Below the pieces are notes generated by a model that saw only the letters and a program-made list of their open reading frames with translations, was not told the DNA's origin and ran no database searches. Positions 36,386 through 45,078 of a DNA stretch of 45,596 bases are shown here, piece after piece. The stretch spans positions 1-45,596 of the forward strand of contig JAGONT010000018.1 in assembly GCA_017992885.1 (NCBI GenBank), written 5' to 3'. Origin of the DNA: Alphaproteobacteria bacterium (GTDB lineage Bacteria; Pseudomonadota; Alphaproteobacteria; UBA9655). Numbering within the stretch: the stretch's first letter is position 1; the number at the start of each line of letters is the position of its first letter. The translations under genes were made by a program, and so were the position numbers.

Positions 36386-37747
36386 ATGATAAAAAGGGTG
36401 ATAGGAGTTTTTCTTTTGGTATTATGGACTGAAAGACTCTCGGCAGAACCTTTGCTACACTACGAAACTTTCACTTTAAAAAACGGTCTCCAATTTATTC
36501 TTATGCAGAATAAACGTGCCCCTATTGTGAGCTACACCACATGGTATAAGGTTGGATCTGCCGATGAACTGCCTGGGAAAACAGGTCTTGCACATTATCT
36601 TGAGCATCTGATGGAAACAGCCTCACCAGAAATCCAAATGGGGCAATTTTTAGAAGATTTCAATGCATCTGGCACGCATAGCAACGCCTTTACAGCAGGT
36701 GATGTTACTTTTTACTATAAAATGGTTACAACCGACCATCTCGAACTTTTAATGAGGTTTGAGGCAGGTCGCATGCAAGGCGTTGCTTTTAACCAAGACA
36801 AATTTGAAACAGAAAAAAACGTTATTATTGAAGAACGTCTCATGCGTACAGAAAATGATCCTGACTCATTCTTCAATGAAAAGTTTAATAGTCAATTCTT
36901 CACCATTCACCCGTATAAAAACCCCATTATTGGTTGGGAAAAGGATATTCGAGCTATAACACTTGATGATGTCAAAGCTTTTCATAAAAAATGGTATCAT
37001 CCTAATAATGCTTTTGTCATTGTTTCCGGTGATTTTGACCCTGTTCAAGTCCGGGCTTGGGCCGAAAAATACTACGAAAATATCCCATCTGGCCCTGAAA
37101 TTGAAAGAACTCGTCCCCAAGAACCTCTCGAAAAGAAAAAAATAGCCCCTATCCTTGTTGAACATCCTCAAACACCAACAACTTCCTTTTTTCAAATGTA
37201 TCCTCTTCCTGAACTTAAGCAGCAGCATTACCAAGATCACTTAGCCTTGGCGCTTTTAAGTGAATTCTTAAACGGAGATTTCAAAGGAAGTCTTGAAGAA
37301 ATTCTTGTTCATAAGGAAAAATTAGCGTCAGCCTTTCACAGTCAGTACTCTATCACTGAGTTTCTAGACCCTTGGAGCTTCGCAATAAGTGTCAGTCCTC
37401 TAGAGGACTCAAAAATTAAAGACATTGAGATTATCATCAATGAAAAACTTGAACAAATTGCTCAGAAGGGTTTAAATCAAGGAGATCTTAACCGCGCACA
37501 ACAATATGCTTATAATGGTTGGATTATGCAGCTGGACGATATTTTTAGTCGAGCCCTTTTTCTAGGAACAGCCTTTTCCTCTGGATTAACTTTAGAACAA
37601 ATCAATTCTTTGCCTCAAGATTTGAAAAAAATAACCCCTGCTGATATTCAAAGAGTTACTGAAAAATATCTAACAAAAGACCATGCCGTGCAAGGGACCT
37701 TGAAAAAAAAGCCCCTCTCCTCATCTTCTGCAGCAAAGAGGCCTTGA
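36386..37747 (+). CDS. Exported M16 zinc peptidase, catalytic partner
   Basis: A 453-aa protein from ATG 36386 (AGGTGA 5 nt upstream); a GTG 9 bases earlier is possible. Residues 1-20 are a signal peptide (ERLSA). The inverted zinc motif HYLEH (H70, E73, H74) is complete, with the distal ligand about E150 in NVIIEERLMRTEND, the expected 76 residues on. It belongs to the pitrilysin/PqqL/processing-peptidase family and acts in the periplasm on peptides. Its stop overlaps the start of the second M16 gene (TGATG), which lacks these residues, so the two probably form a heterodimer. Confidence 0.92.
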   Translation: MIKRVIGVFLLVLWTERLSAEPLLHYETFTLKNGLQFILMQNKRAPIVSYTTWYKVGSADELPGKTGLAHYLEHLMETASPEIQMGQFLEDFNASGTHSNAFTAGDVTFYYKMVTTDHLELLMRFEAGRMQGVAFNQDKFETEKNVIIEERLMRTENDPDSFFNEKFNSQFFTIHPYKNPIIGWEKDIRAITLDDVKAFHKKWYHPNNAFVIVSGDFDPVQVRAWAEKYYENIPSGPEIERTRPQEPLEKKKIAPILVEHPQTPTTSFFQMYPLPELKQQHYQDHLALALLSEFLNGDFKGSLEEILVHKEKLASAFHSQYSITEFLDPWSFAISVSPLEDSKIKDIEIIINEKLEQIAQKGLNQGDLNRAQQYAYNGWIMQLDDIFSRALFLGTAFSSGLTLEQINSLPQDLKKITPADIQRVTEKYLTKDHAVQGTLKKKPLSSSSAAKRP

Positions 37748-39132
37748 TGTTAAATAATCTCAATCAATTCAAAAATGTCCTTCCGAGAGGAACGATGAAG
37801 GGAGTGAATTCTAAAGACGGTGGGATTAAGTTCATCAACATAATCTTCATCTGTCTTTTGTTGACCTCTGGAATTTTGCCTGTCAAAGCAGATATTCTTC
37901 CTATTCAATCTTTTAAAACCCACACCAAGCTCGACGTTTGGCTTATTGAAGATCACACATCCCCCATCGTTTCATTAGGTCTCATCTTTAATAAAGAGCA
38001 ATCTGCCCCTCCCTTCAAACCAGAAGCTTTACTCTTTCAAAAAGTGCTTGACTCAGGAGCGGGCGTCTTGTCTCCCCTCGAAATGGATCGATTTGCAAAT
38101 GAAACTCCTGCTTCAACATCTGTCAGCTTAGGCGTTTCAAAAAATTCTTTATTCATTAAAACAACCAAAAATGGTTTACAGACAACACTTAAACTTTGGG
38201 CACGCTTGGTGGGCAATCCTGAATTTCAGAAAGCTGACTTAAGTTATAGTAAAACAAGGACTTTAACTTCTCTTGCGCAGATTAGAGAAGACTTGGAAAT
38301 CATTGCTTTTTTAAGCTTAATGAATGTGATCTTTCCTGAGTCTTCTTTCAACATAGATTTTAAGAAAGCAGAAAAATCCATTAACTCTCTTACAGCAGAA
38401 GATCTAGAGAAAGAACGCACAACACAGTTTTCCGCTCAACCCAAAGTTATGGTCGTTGGTGATGTCACTCAAAAAGAAATTACTGCACTTTTGGATTCGA
38501 CCTTTGGAACCCTCAACTTCCCCCCCCTCTCTTTGCATACTTCTCTCAAACCTCAGTGGGGCAATAAGGAAATTTTTATAGTAAAAGAGGGCCCTCAAAC
38601 CGTTGTTGCTTTTTGTCAACCTGGTGTTAATCCACAAAGTACAGACTATCCTCAGTATCTCCTTCTTCAATATGTCTTAACGGGACGATTTTATGACGAG
38701 CTAAGAGATAAAAGAGGCCTTATCTACTCCATTAATTTTTCAGAGAAGCATTTTGGTGACGTCGACATTTTGACAGGAAGTTTTTCATGTGAATGCTCAC
38801 AAACACAACAGGTGACTAAGTTTATAAGGTCTGAGTGGGAAAGAATCAAAGACTTTGGCATCACGCAGCAAGAGATGACCTCCGCAAAACTTTCTTTAAA
38901 ACGCAACCAAATTCTTAGTTTAACTAGTACAGAAGCTGTGGCTCAAGAATATGAAAGTCCTTTAGCTTATAACTTAAAACCTGATTCAGCCCGCACACTT
39001 TTAGCAAGAGCTGAAAAGACAACCCTTAAAGAAATGAATACATTTGTTCAAAAGACTCTTAAACCAAACTTATTAACCTTCGTATTGGCGGGCCCCTCCC
39101 TTCATTCTTCTCAATCTAAAGGCAAGGAATGA
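37747..39132 (+). CDS. Exported M16 family protein, non-catalytic partner
   Basis: About 461 aa from ATG 37747, coupled to the previous stop and preceded by AAGAGG; an internal ATG at 37795 (GAGAGG upstream) gives a shorter signal peptide (hydrophobic FINIIFICLLLTSGILPVKA). The M16 fold is recognisable (FYDELRDKRGLIYSINFSEK, the conserved substrate-binding Arg-Tyr region), but the position of HxxEH is not conserved, so no zinc is bound. Non-catalytic subunits of this type pair with an active M16 chain to close the chamber. The next gene, pgi, overlaps it by 4 bp. Confidence 0.88.
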   Translation: MLNNLNQFKNVLPRGTMKGVNSKDGGIKFINIIFICLLLTSGILPVKADILPIQSFKTHTKLDVWLIEDHTSPIVSLGLIFNKEQSAPPFKPEALLFQKVLDSGAGVLSPLEMDRFANETPASTSVSLGVSKNSLFIKTTKNGLQTTLKLWARLVGNPEFQKADLSYSKTRTLTSLAQIREDLEIIAFLSLMNVIFPESSFNIDFKKAEKSINSLTAEDLEKERTTQFSAQPKVMVVGDVTQKEITALLDSTFGTLNFPPLSLHTSLKPQWGNKEIFIVKEGPQTVVAFCQPGVNPQSTDYPQYLLLQYVLTGRFYDELRDKRGLIYSINFSEKHFGDVDILTGSFSCECSQTQQVTKFIRSEWERIKDFGITQQEMTSAKLSLKRNQILSLTSTEAVAQEYESPLAYNLKPDSARTLLARAEKTTLKEMNTFVQKTLKPNLLTFVLAGPSLHSSQSKGKE

Positions 39133-40346
39133 CTTATACTCAAAATCTATCAGGTTGTTATACGGGAAATGGTGATAAAGCTATTCTTCATACATATTTA
39201 AAGTCAAACGTTTTAGACGTTTTTAGAAATTCTTATCAAACTGGATTTCTTTCTGCTCTTTCCTTGGTAGAACAAGAAGATGACATCGAATTTTGCCAGG
39301 TTGCAGCGAGTCAGTTTAAAGATTTTGAAGATGTCATTATTTTAGGGACGGGGGGATCAAGTCTGGGGGGGCAAGCTCTCCATGCTCTAACAACCTCCTC
39401 ACATCCTCGTCTACATTTCCTCGATAACATAGATCCTCAGACTTTTTCCTTGTTTTTTCAAAAGATTAACTTTAAAAAAACTGGGGTTATTGCCATTTCT
39501 AAATCAGGAAGCACTGTTGAAACGCTTCTGCAACTTTTAACCTGTCTACAATATTTTGAACAAAAAGGCCTTCAAAATCACTTTATGGTCATTACTGAAC
39601 CTACTGAAAATCCTTTACGAAAACTAGCCAAAGCTTATAACTGGCTATGTCTTGATCATCCTCCAGAGGTAGGAGGACGATTCTCATGCTTTTCCCTCGT
39701 AGGGCTTATTCCTGCTATTCTTGCAGGTCTTGATCCTTACGCCTTTCGAAAAGGGGCACGCACCGTTTTACAGGATCACCTTACGAATCAGACGCCTCCT
39801 GCTCTTGCAGGGGCAGCAATGGCTGTGTATTTAGAAAATTACCGACAGAAAACAATCTCAGTCCTCTTTCCCTATGCCGATCAACTTGAACTTTTTGCCC
39901 AGTGGTATTGCCAATTATGGGCGGAAAGCCTAGGGAAAAATGGAAAAGGAACAACACCTATCCATGCTCTTGGAACGGTGGATCAACATAGTCAACTTCA
40001 ACTTTATCTCGATGGACCAAAGGATAAATTTTTTACCCTTATAGTCCGCAACTGGAAAGGGGAAGGAGACTCCATTCGTTCAACTCTCATCCCTGAATTA
40101 ACAGGAAAATCCCTGGGAGATCTTTTTACAGCAGAGCAAATGGCTACTTATGAAACTTTAATCCGTCACAAATGTCCAACACGGTTAATAACTGTTAATT
40201 CCATCGACGAGTATACCCTAGGATCTCTTATGATGCATTTTATGATAGAGACTATCCTCACATCTTACCTTATTAATGTGAATGCCTTTGATCAACCTGC
40301 TGTTGAAGAAGGAAAACGCTTAGCAAGGGAATATCTTGCTGCATGA
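39129..40346 (+). CDS. pgi: Glucose-6-phosphate isomerase (short form)
   Basis: A 405-aa SIS-domain isomerase interconverting glucose-6-P and fructose-6-P. Phosphate binding is seen in GTGGSSLGGQAL and ISKSGSTVETL. Other conserved blocks are EVGGRFSCFS, the TVDQHSQLQLYLDGP segment with the base-relay His, and the C-terminal FDQPAVEEGKRLA with catalytic Lys. At 405 aa it is well below the 550-residue E. coli form but close to compact PGIs of some bacteria. It overlaps both neighbours by 4 bp (ATGA), in an unusual M16-pgi-mutL order. Confidence 0.94.
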   Translation: MTYTQNLSGCYTGNGDKAILHTYLKSNVLDVFRNSYQTGFLSALSLVEQEDDIEFCQVAASQFKDFEDVIILGTGGSSLGGQALHALTTSSHPRLHFLDNIDPQTFSLFFQKINFKKTGVIAISKSGSTVETLLQLLTCLQYFEQKGLQNHFMVITEPTENPLRKLAKAYNWLCLDHPPEVGGRFSCFSLVGLIPAILAGLDPYAFRKGARTVLQDHLTNQTPPALAGAAMAVYLENYRQKTISVLFPYADQLELFAQWYCQLWAESLGKNGKGTTPIHALGTVDQHSQLQLYLDGPKDKFFTLIVRNWKGEGDSIRSTLIPELTGKSLGDLFTAEQMATYETLIRHKCPTRLITVNSIDEYTLGSLMMHFMIETILTSYLINVNAFDQPAVEEGKRLAREYLAA

Positions 40347-42142
40347 CAATTCGCAAATTAGAAGCTCATCTTATCAATCAAATCGCCGCCGGAGAAGTGA
40401 TTGAACGTCCTGCCGCCGCCGTTAAAGAACTTGTCGAAAATTCTCTTGACGCAGGAGCAACAACCATAACAGTCCAGCTTAGGGAAGGAGGTCGCAGCCT
40501 CATCGCTGTCACTGACAATGGAGTCGGCATGACTTCTGAAGATCTTGAGCTTTCTGTAGAACGTCATGCAACATCGAAGCTTCCTACCAGTGATCTTTTC
40601 AATATTCAAACTCTTGGGTTTCGCGGAGAAGCTCTCCCTTCTATTGGCTCTGTCAGTCGTCTTCACCTCACAAGCCGCGCCCAAAACACTCAAGAAGCTT
40701 GGACTTTAAAGATAGAGGGTGGTGAAAAACAACCCCTCGTCCCTGCCTCTCATTTACAAGGTACCCATATTGAAGTTAAAGATCTATTTTATGCCACACC
40801 TGCACGACTTAAGTTTCTTAAAACACCCTCAACTGAACTCTCTCATGCTATCGAGCTTTTAAATCGACTTGCCCTAAGCCATCCGCACGTTGGATTTAAG
40901 CTTATGGCTGATCAACGCGTTGTTTTTGATCATACGATCTGCCCAACCCTCCCCGAGCGTCTAGCCCAAATTATGGGCTCTGAGTTTGTTCAAAATGCTT
41001 TGCCTATTGAAATGACTCGAGGAGACATCTTCCTTAAAGGTTTTATCTCTCTTCCCACCTTTAACCGAGTCAACACTTCTCACCAATATCTTTTTGTCAA
41101 TGGAAGACCAGTAAAAGATAAACTCCTTCAAGGAGCTGTGAGAGCTGCTTACCAAGATTTTTTAGCTTCTAATCGCTATCCGCTCTTAGCTCTTTTTCTT
41201 GAGTTACCCCACGAAGATGTCGATGTGAATGTTCATCCTTCCAAAATTGAAGTTCGCTTTCGGGATAGTGGTCTTATTCGAGGAACAATAGTTAGCGCTC
41301 TTAAACAAACTCTTGCAAAGGCAAGTCATCAAACATCTACAACCATAAGTGCTCAAGCTCTCCAAGCTTTGCGACCAAAATCTCTACATCAACCTTCCTT
41401 AACGGAATTCATCCCAAGATCTTCTCAAAGCACAAGAATTTCAGGTTGGCCTCAGCATTCTGTTTCCAATGATCCGACCTTCTTAAAAGAATCATCTTCC
41501 TCTACTCCACTCAACGATTTTGAGGAGACTTCTCCCTCGCCCTCGCTAAACGAAGCACCTCTTGATATCCCCCCTCTCGGTTTTGCAAAAGCACAATTTC
41601 ATGAAACGTATATTTTTGCCCAAACACAAGAAGGTTTAGTGATTATTGACCAACATGCTGCGCATGAACGCCTTGTTTATGAACGTCTTAAGACGGAAAT
41701 AGGGCACGTTAAACGACACCCGCTTTTAATCCCAGTCGTTGTAGAACTTGCTGAAGACACTGTTCCCCTTCTTAAGTCAATTCAAGATGACCTTCTTACT
41801 CTTGGACTTGTCATAGAGCCTTTCGGAGAAAAAGCTGTTTTAATCCGAGAAACTCCTGCCCTTTTAGGAGACATAAATCTTCAAGCCCTTTTACAAGACT
41901 TACTTGACGAACTGAAAGAACTGGGAGAACCTTTGAGTCTTAAAAAACGACTCGCTGAAATTTTAGCAACAAGCGCTTGTCACAACAGCGTACGTGCAGG
42001 TCGAAAACTTACCGTCGAAGAAATGAATGCCCTGCTCCGTCAAATGGAACAAACACCCCATTCTGGTCAATGTAATCATGGACGCCCAACTTATGTCGAA
42101 CTCAAGAAAGCTGATTTAGAAAAGCTTTTTGGCAGACGGTAA
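40343..42142 (+). CDS. mutL: DNA mismatch repair protein MutL
   Basis: A 599-aa protein. The N-terminal GHKL ATPase is complete: INQIAAGEVIERPAAAVKEL, VENSLDAGA, DNGVGM, TLGFRGEALPSI. A low-complexity Ser/Pro linker (about 335-415) leads to the C-terminal dimerisation domain. The latent endonuclease motif DQHA(X)2E(X)4E is intact (D436, H438, E442, E447), with CNHGRPTYVEL and SACHNSVRAG as further endonuclease-site blocks. It should therefore nick DNA itself, as in bacteria without MutH. It overlaps pgi by 4 bp and ends the operon. Confidence 0.96.
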   Translation: MTIRKLEAHLINQIAAGEVIERPAAAVKELVENSLDAGATTITVQLREGGRSLIAVTDNGVGMTSEDLELSVERHATSKLPTSDLFNIQTLGFRGEALPSIGSVSRLHLTSRAQNTQEAWTLKIEGGEKQPLVPASHLQGTHIEVKDLFYATPARLKFLKTPSTELSHAIELLNRLALSHPHVGFKLMADQRVVFDHTICPTLPERLAQIMGSEFVQNALPIEMTRGDIFLKGFISLPTFNRVNTSHQYLFVNGRPVKDKLLQGAVRAAYQDFLASNRYPLLALFLELPHEDVDVNVHPSKIEVRFRDSGLIRGTIVSALKQTLAKASHQTSTTISAQALQALRPKSLHQPSLTEFIPRSSQSTRISGWPQHSVSNDPTFLKESSSSTPLNDFEETSPSPSLNEAPLDIPPLGFAKAQFHETYIFAQTQEGLVIIDQHAAHERLVYERLKTEIGHVKRHPLLIPVVVELAEDTVPLLKSIQDDLLTLGLVIEPFGEKAVLIRETPALLGDINLQALLQDLLDELKELGEPLSLKKRLAEILATSACHNSVRAGRKLTVEEMNALLRQMEQTPHSGQCNHGRPTYVELKKADLEKLFGRR

Positions 42143-42260
42143 GTCTATCTCAACATTATATTGCAATTAAAATCCTGTTGTATGGCTAAGAGATAGATAG
42201 CAAGGAGAGGAATTTTAAAGTACACTAATTGAACAAAAATAATAACGATGGGGGCTGAGA

Positions 42261-44087
42261 GTGAGTCGTGAACATTTCGAGCAAATGCTTGATTATTACC
42301 AACAAGAAATGATGTATTTACATCGAGCAGGAGAAAACTTCGCTAAAAAGCACCCCAAGATAGCTCAAAATTTAAACCTCTCTTCCGCAGGCTCTGCAGA
42401 CCCACATGTTCAACGACTTTTAGAATCCTTTGCCTTTCTAACCGGACGTCTTCAAAAAGAACTCGATAATCGTTATATTCAGTTTACCAATACCCTCTTA
42501 GGCGTCCTTTATCCCCAGTTTATCTCTCCCTTCCCTTCCGCCTCAATTGCCTCCTTCCGTTTGTCTCCTCATTTGGGGAAACTAACATCAGGCTATATTG
42601 TTCCTCGTAAAACCAATCTTTTTATTGAAGCCCAAGAAAAGAAAATCTGCTATTTTCAAACAACTTATCCCGTAGAATTATGGCCTTTTGAAGTTTCAGA
42701 GGCTGCTGTAATAAATATTGATCAAAGTCCCCTTCCCTCTTCTGAACTTCAAACCCAATGGGTACTTAGAATTCGTGTTCGGCGTTATGATGGTAGAATG
42801 GACGAGCTCAATCCATCCAGTTTGCGCTTCTATCTCTCTGGAGATGCTCGTACAACTCAATGCCTTTACGATAGCATTTTCGGCTATCATCCAACAAATC
42901 ACACTCCAGTATTTATCAAAGCTGACAATGCGGACATCCCCATCCGACTTCCTGAAGGAGCCGTTATGCCCGTGGGTTTTGCTGAAGAAGAGTCTTTAAT
43001 TCCTTATCCTCATAAAACCCCTAAATCCTATCGCCTTCTTTACGAGTATTTTGTTTTTCCAAACAAATTTAAGTTTATTGACATCAAGCACTTTACAGTT
43101 TCAGGAGCCAATCATTACGTAGACATATACATCCCCTTAGCTGATCGCAGTCAAGCCAGTACATTTCGAGTAGGACATCATAACTTTCAACTGGGATGCA
43201 CACCTATCATTAATCTTTTTCATAAGATTAGTGAACCTATTGACCTAAATCATCAATCTGTCTCCTACCGTTTAATAGGAGATCAGCGAAACGAAGATTC
43301 TACCGAAATTCATAGTATTTTAAAGGTTATTGAAGTTATCGGCGGCAAGCAAGAAACACAAACATTTGCCCCTTACTTTTCTTTTGACTATGAAATAGAA
43401 AAGAATGCTGAAAATTTGTTTTGGTATTCAATACGTACCTTATCCACCAATCCTGACATTACAGGAACGGACGTTTCCATTTCCTTTGTTGACTATAATT
43501 TCACGCCAAAAAATCCGAGTCACCAAACCGTATATGCCTATACTCTCTGCACTAACAGAGATCTACCAACCTATATTCCTGCGGGTGCGACACTCCAAGT
43601 TGACGAAGTCCTTCCCCCCGTATCGATTACATGCCTTGAACGTCCAAGCTCTCATATTTCACCCTCTTTAGGAGGAGATTCCCAATGGCGATTAATTTCT
43701 CAACTTTCATTAAACAATTTAGGTCTTAGTAGAGGCGACAAAGCTATATTAGCCTTAAAAGAACTTTTGCAGCTGTATTCTGGTTTTAATAAAACACATT
43801 CTCATCCAGAGATTAATTTGCTTGAAAGCATTGACTATAAACCTGTTACGAGACGTTGGGGAAGGGATTGTTGGAGAGGATTTGTCCAGGGTCTAAGTAT
43901 TACTTTAACCATCGATGAGGCGCCCTTCACCGGTCAAGGCTGCTTCATTCTTGCTTCTGTTCTTAATGAATTTTTCAGCCTTTATGTATCATTAAACTCC
44001 TTTACGGAGCTAACCCTAATAAGTACTCAAAGTGATGGAGTTTGGAAGAAATGGCCCGCACAAATCGGCAGTCAATGCTTAGTGTAA
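42261..44087 (+). CDS. tssF: Type VI secretion baseplate subunit TssF (VasA/ImpG)
   Basis: A 608-aa protein from GTG. The family opening is present (YYQQEMMYLHRAGENFAKKH, GSADPHVQRLLESFAFLTGRL, LLGVLYPQFISPFPS), with the long beta-rich body and a late VTRRWGRDCWRGFVQG block. TssF is a core wedge component of the T6SS baseplate, binding TssG, TssE and TssK at the inner membrane to nucleate the contractile sheath. It overlaps tssG by 37 bp. The gap of 118 bp from mutL gives room for its own promoter. Confidence 0.94.
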   Translation: MSREHFEQMLDYYQQEMMYLHRAGENFAKKHPKIAQNLNLSSAGSADPHVQRLLESFAFLTGRLQKELDNRYIQFTNTLLGVLYPQFISPFPSASIASFRLSPHLGKLTSGYIVPRKTNLFIEAQEKKICYFQTTYPVELWPFEVSEAAVINIDQSPLPSSELQTQWVLRIRVRRYDGRMDELNPSSLRFYLSGDARTTQCLYDSIFGYHPTNHTPVFIKADNADIPIRLPEGAVMPVGFAEEESLIPYPHKTPKSYRLLYEYFVFPNKFKFIDIKHFTVSGANHYVDIYIPLADRSQASTFRVGHHNFQLGCTPIINLFHKISEPIDLNHQSVSYRLIGDQRNEDSTEIHSILKVIEVIGGKQETQTFAPYFSFDYEIEKNAENLFWYSIRTLSTNPDITGTDVSISFVDYNFTPKNPSHQTVYAYTLCTNRDLPTYIPAGATLQVDEVLPPVSITCLERPSSHISPSLGGDSQWRLISQLSLNNLGLSRGDKAILALKELLQLYSGFNKTHSHPEINLLESIDYKPVTRRWGRDCWRGFVQGLSITLTIDEAPFTGQGCFILASVLNEFFSLYVSLNSFTELTLISTQSDGVWKKWPAQIGSQCLV

Positions 44088-45067
44088 AAGATGTTCTTTT
44101 AGCAGAGCCTTATCGCTTTGAATTTCATCAAGCCATCAAGCTCTTAGAATATCTTTCCCCTGGAGCTGCTCTTTTTGGAGAAACAGCTAACTTTCAAAAT
44201 GAAGTTGTCACTGTAAAATCCAGAGTTTATCTGGAATCAATGGCAAGTGATATTTATTCATTAGAAAACATAGCATTAGAATCTGACGATCCTGTTGATG
44301 GACCTCCTATCTTGAACGTCAATTTTATGGGATTAGCTGGCGTTCAAGGTCCCCTTCCCTTTCCTTATACAGAAATGATTATTCAACGTATCCGTAATGG
44401 AGATACAAGCCTTAAAGATTTCCTTGATATTTTTAACCATCGTCTCATTTCTGTTCTGCATCTCATCCGCAAACAATATATGCTTAGTCTTAATTCCCTA
44501 ACACCTGAAAAAACCGAAATTGCTCAATCCTTGAGATCATTTTTGGGAATTGAGCCCCCTGCACTTCAAAATCGTCTTCACGTTCCCGACCGCAGTCTTT
44601 TAGATTATGCAAGCTTATATTGGTCTCATCCTCATTCCGCAGAAGGACTGACATCCATCTTAAGCAGTTATTTTCACATTGATGTTCGCGTTGAAAAATG
44701 TGTAGGCCGTTGGCGCCTTATTGAGAAGGACCAACGCACTCACATCGGCCAAGAGGGCCAATGGCAAATCTTAGGACAAGGAGCAGCCTTGGGGACAAGA
44801 GTCTGGGACCAACAGAATCATCTTCGTCTGCATCTTGGCCCGCTACTTACAGAACAATTAGATTTATTTTTACCCATTGGCGAAGGGTTTTCACGATTTC
44901 AGGATCTTACAAAACTGTATGCTGGTCCCGAGAATGATTACACTCTCGTTTATACAGTAAAAGATCCTCCCTCAACTTTTCTACAAGAGAATAGCTATTT
45001 AGGCTGGAGATCTTGGTTAGGAGCCTCTCTAACATCTGGTAGCCCCATTATTCTTAGTAAGCGCTAA
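44051..45067 (+). CDS. tssG: Type VI secretion baseplate subunit TssG (VasB/ImpH)
   Basis: About 338 aa from ATG 44051 (MARTNRQSMLSV, with GGAAG 2 nt upstream; a TTG three codons earlier is possible). Signature blocks are LLAEPYRFEFHQAIKLLEYL, FMGLAGVQGPLPFPYTEMI, FLDIFNHRLISVLHLIRKQY and LGTRVWDQQNHLRLHLGPL. TssG bridges two TssF copies in the wedge. It is the last T6SS gene here: the next gene faces it, so the remaining tss genes must lie elsewhere. Confidence 0.94.
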   Translation: MARTNRQSMLSVKDVLLAEPYRFEFHQAIKLLEYLSPGAALFGETANFQNEVVTVKSRVYLESMASDIYSLENIALESDDPVDGPPILNVNFMGLAGVQGPLPFPYTEMIIQRIRNGDTSLKDFLDIFNHRLISVLHLIRKQYMLSLNSLTPEKTEIAQSLRSFLGIEPPALQNRLHVPDRSLLDYASLYWSHPHSAEGLTSILSSYFHIDVRVEKCVGRWRLIEKDQRTHIGQEGQWQILGQGAALGTRVWDQQNHLRLHLGPLLTEQLDLFLPIGEGFSRFQDLTKLYAGPENDYTLVYTVKDPPSTFLQENSYLGWRSWLGASLTSGSPIILSKR

Positions 45068-45078
45068 AGTAAGAGATT

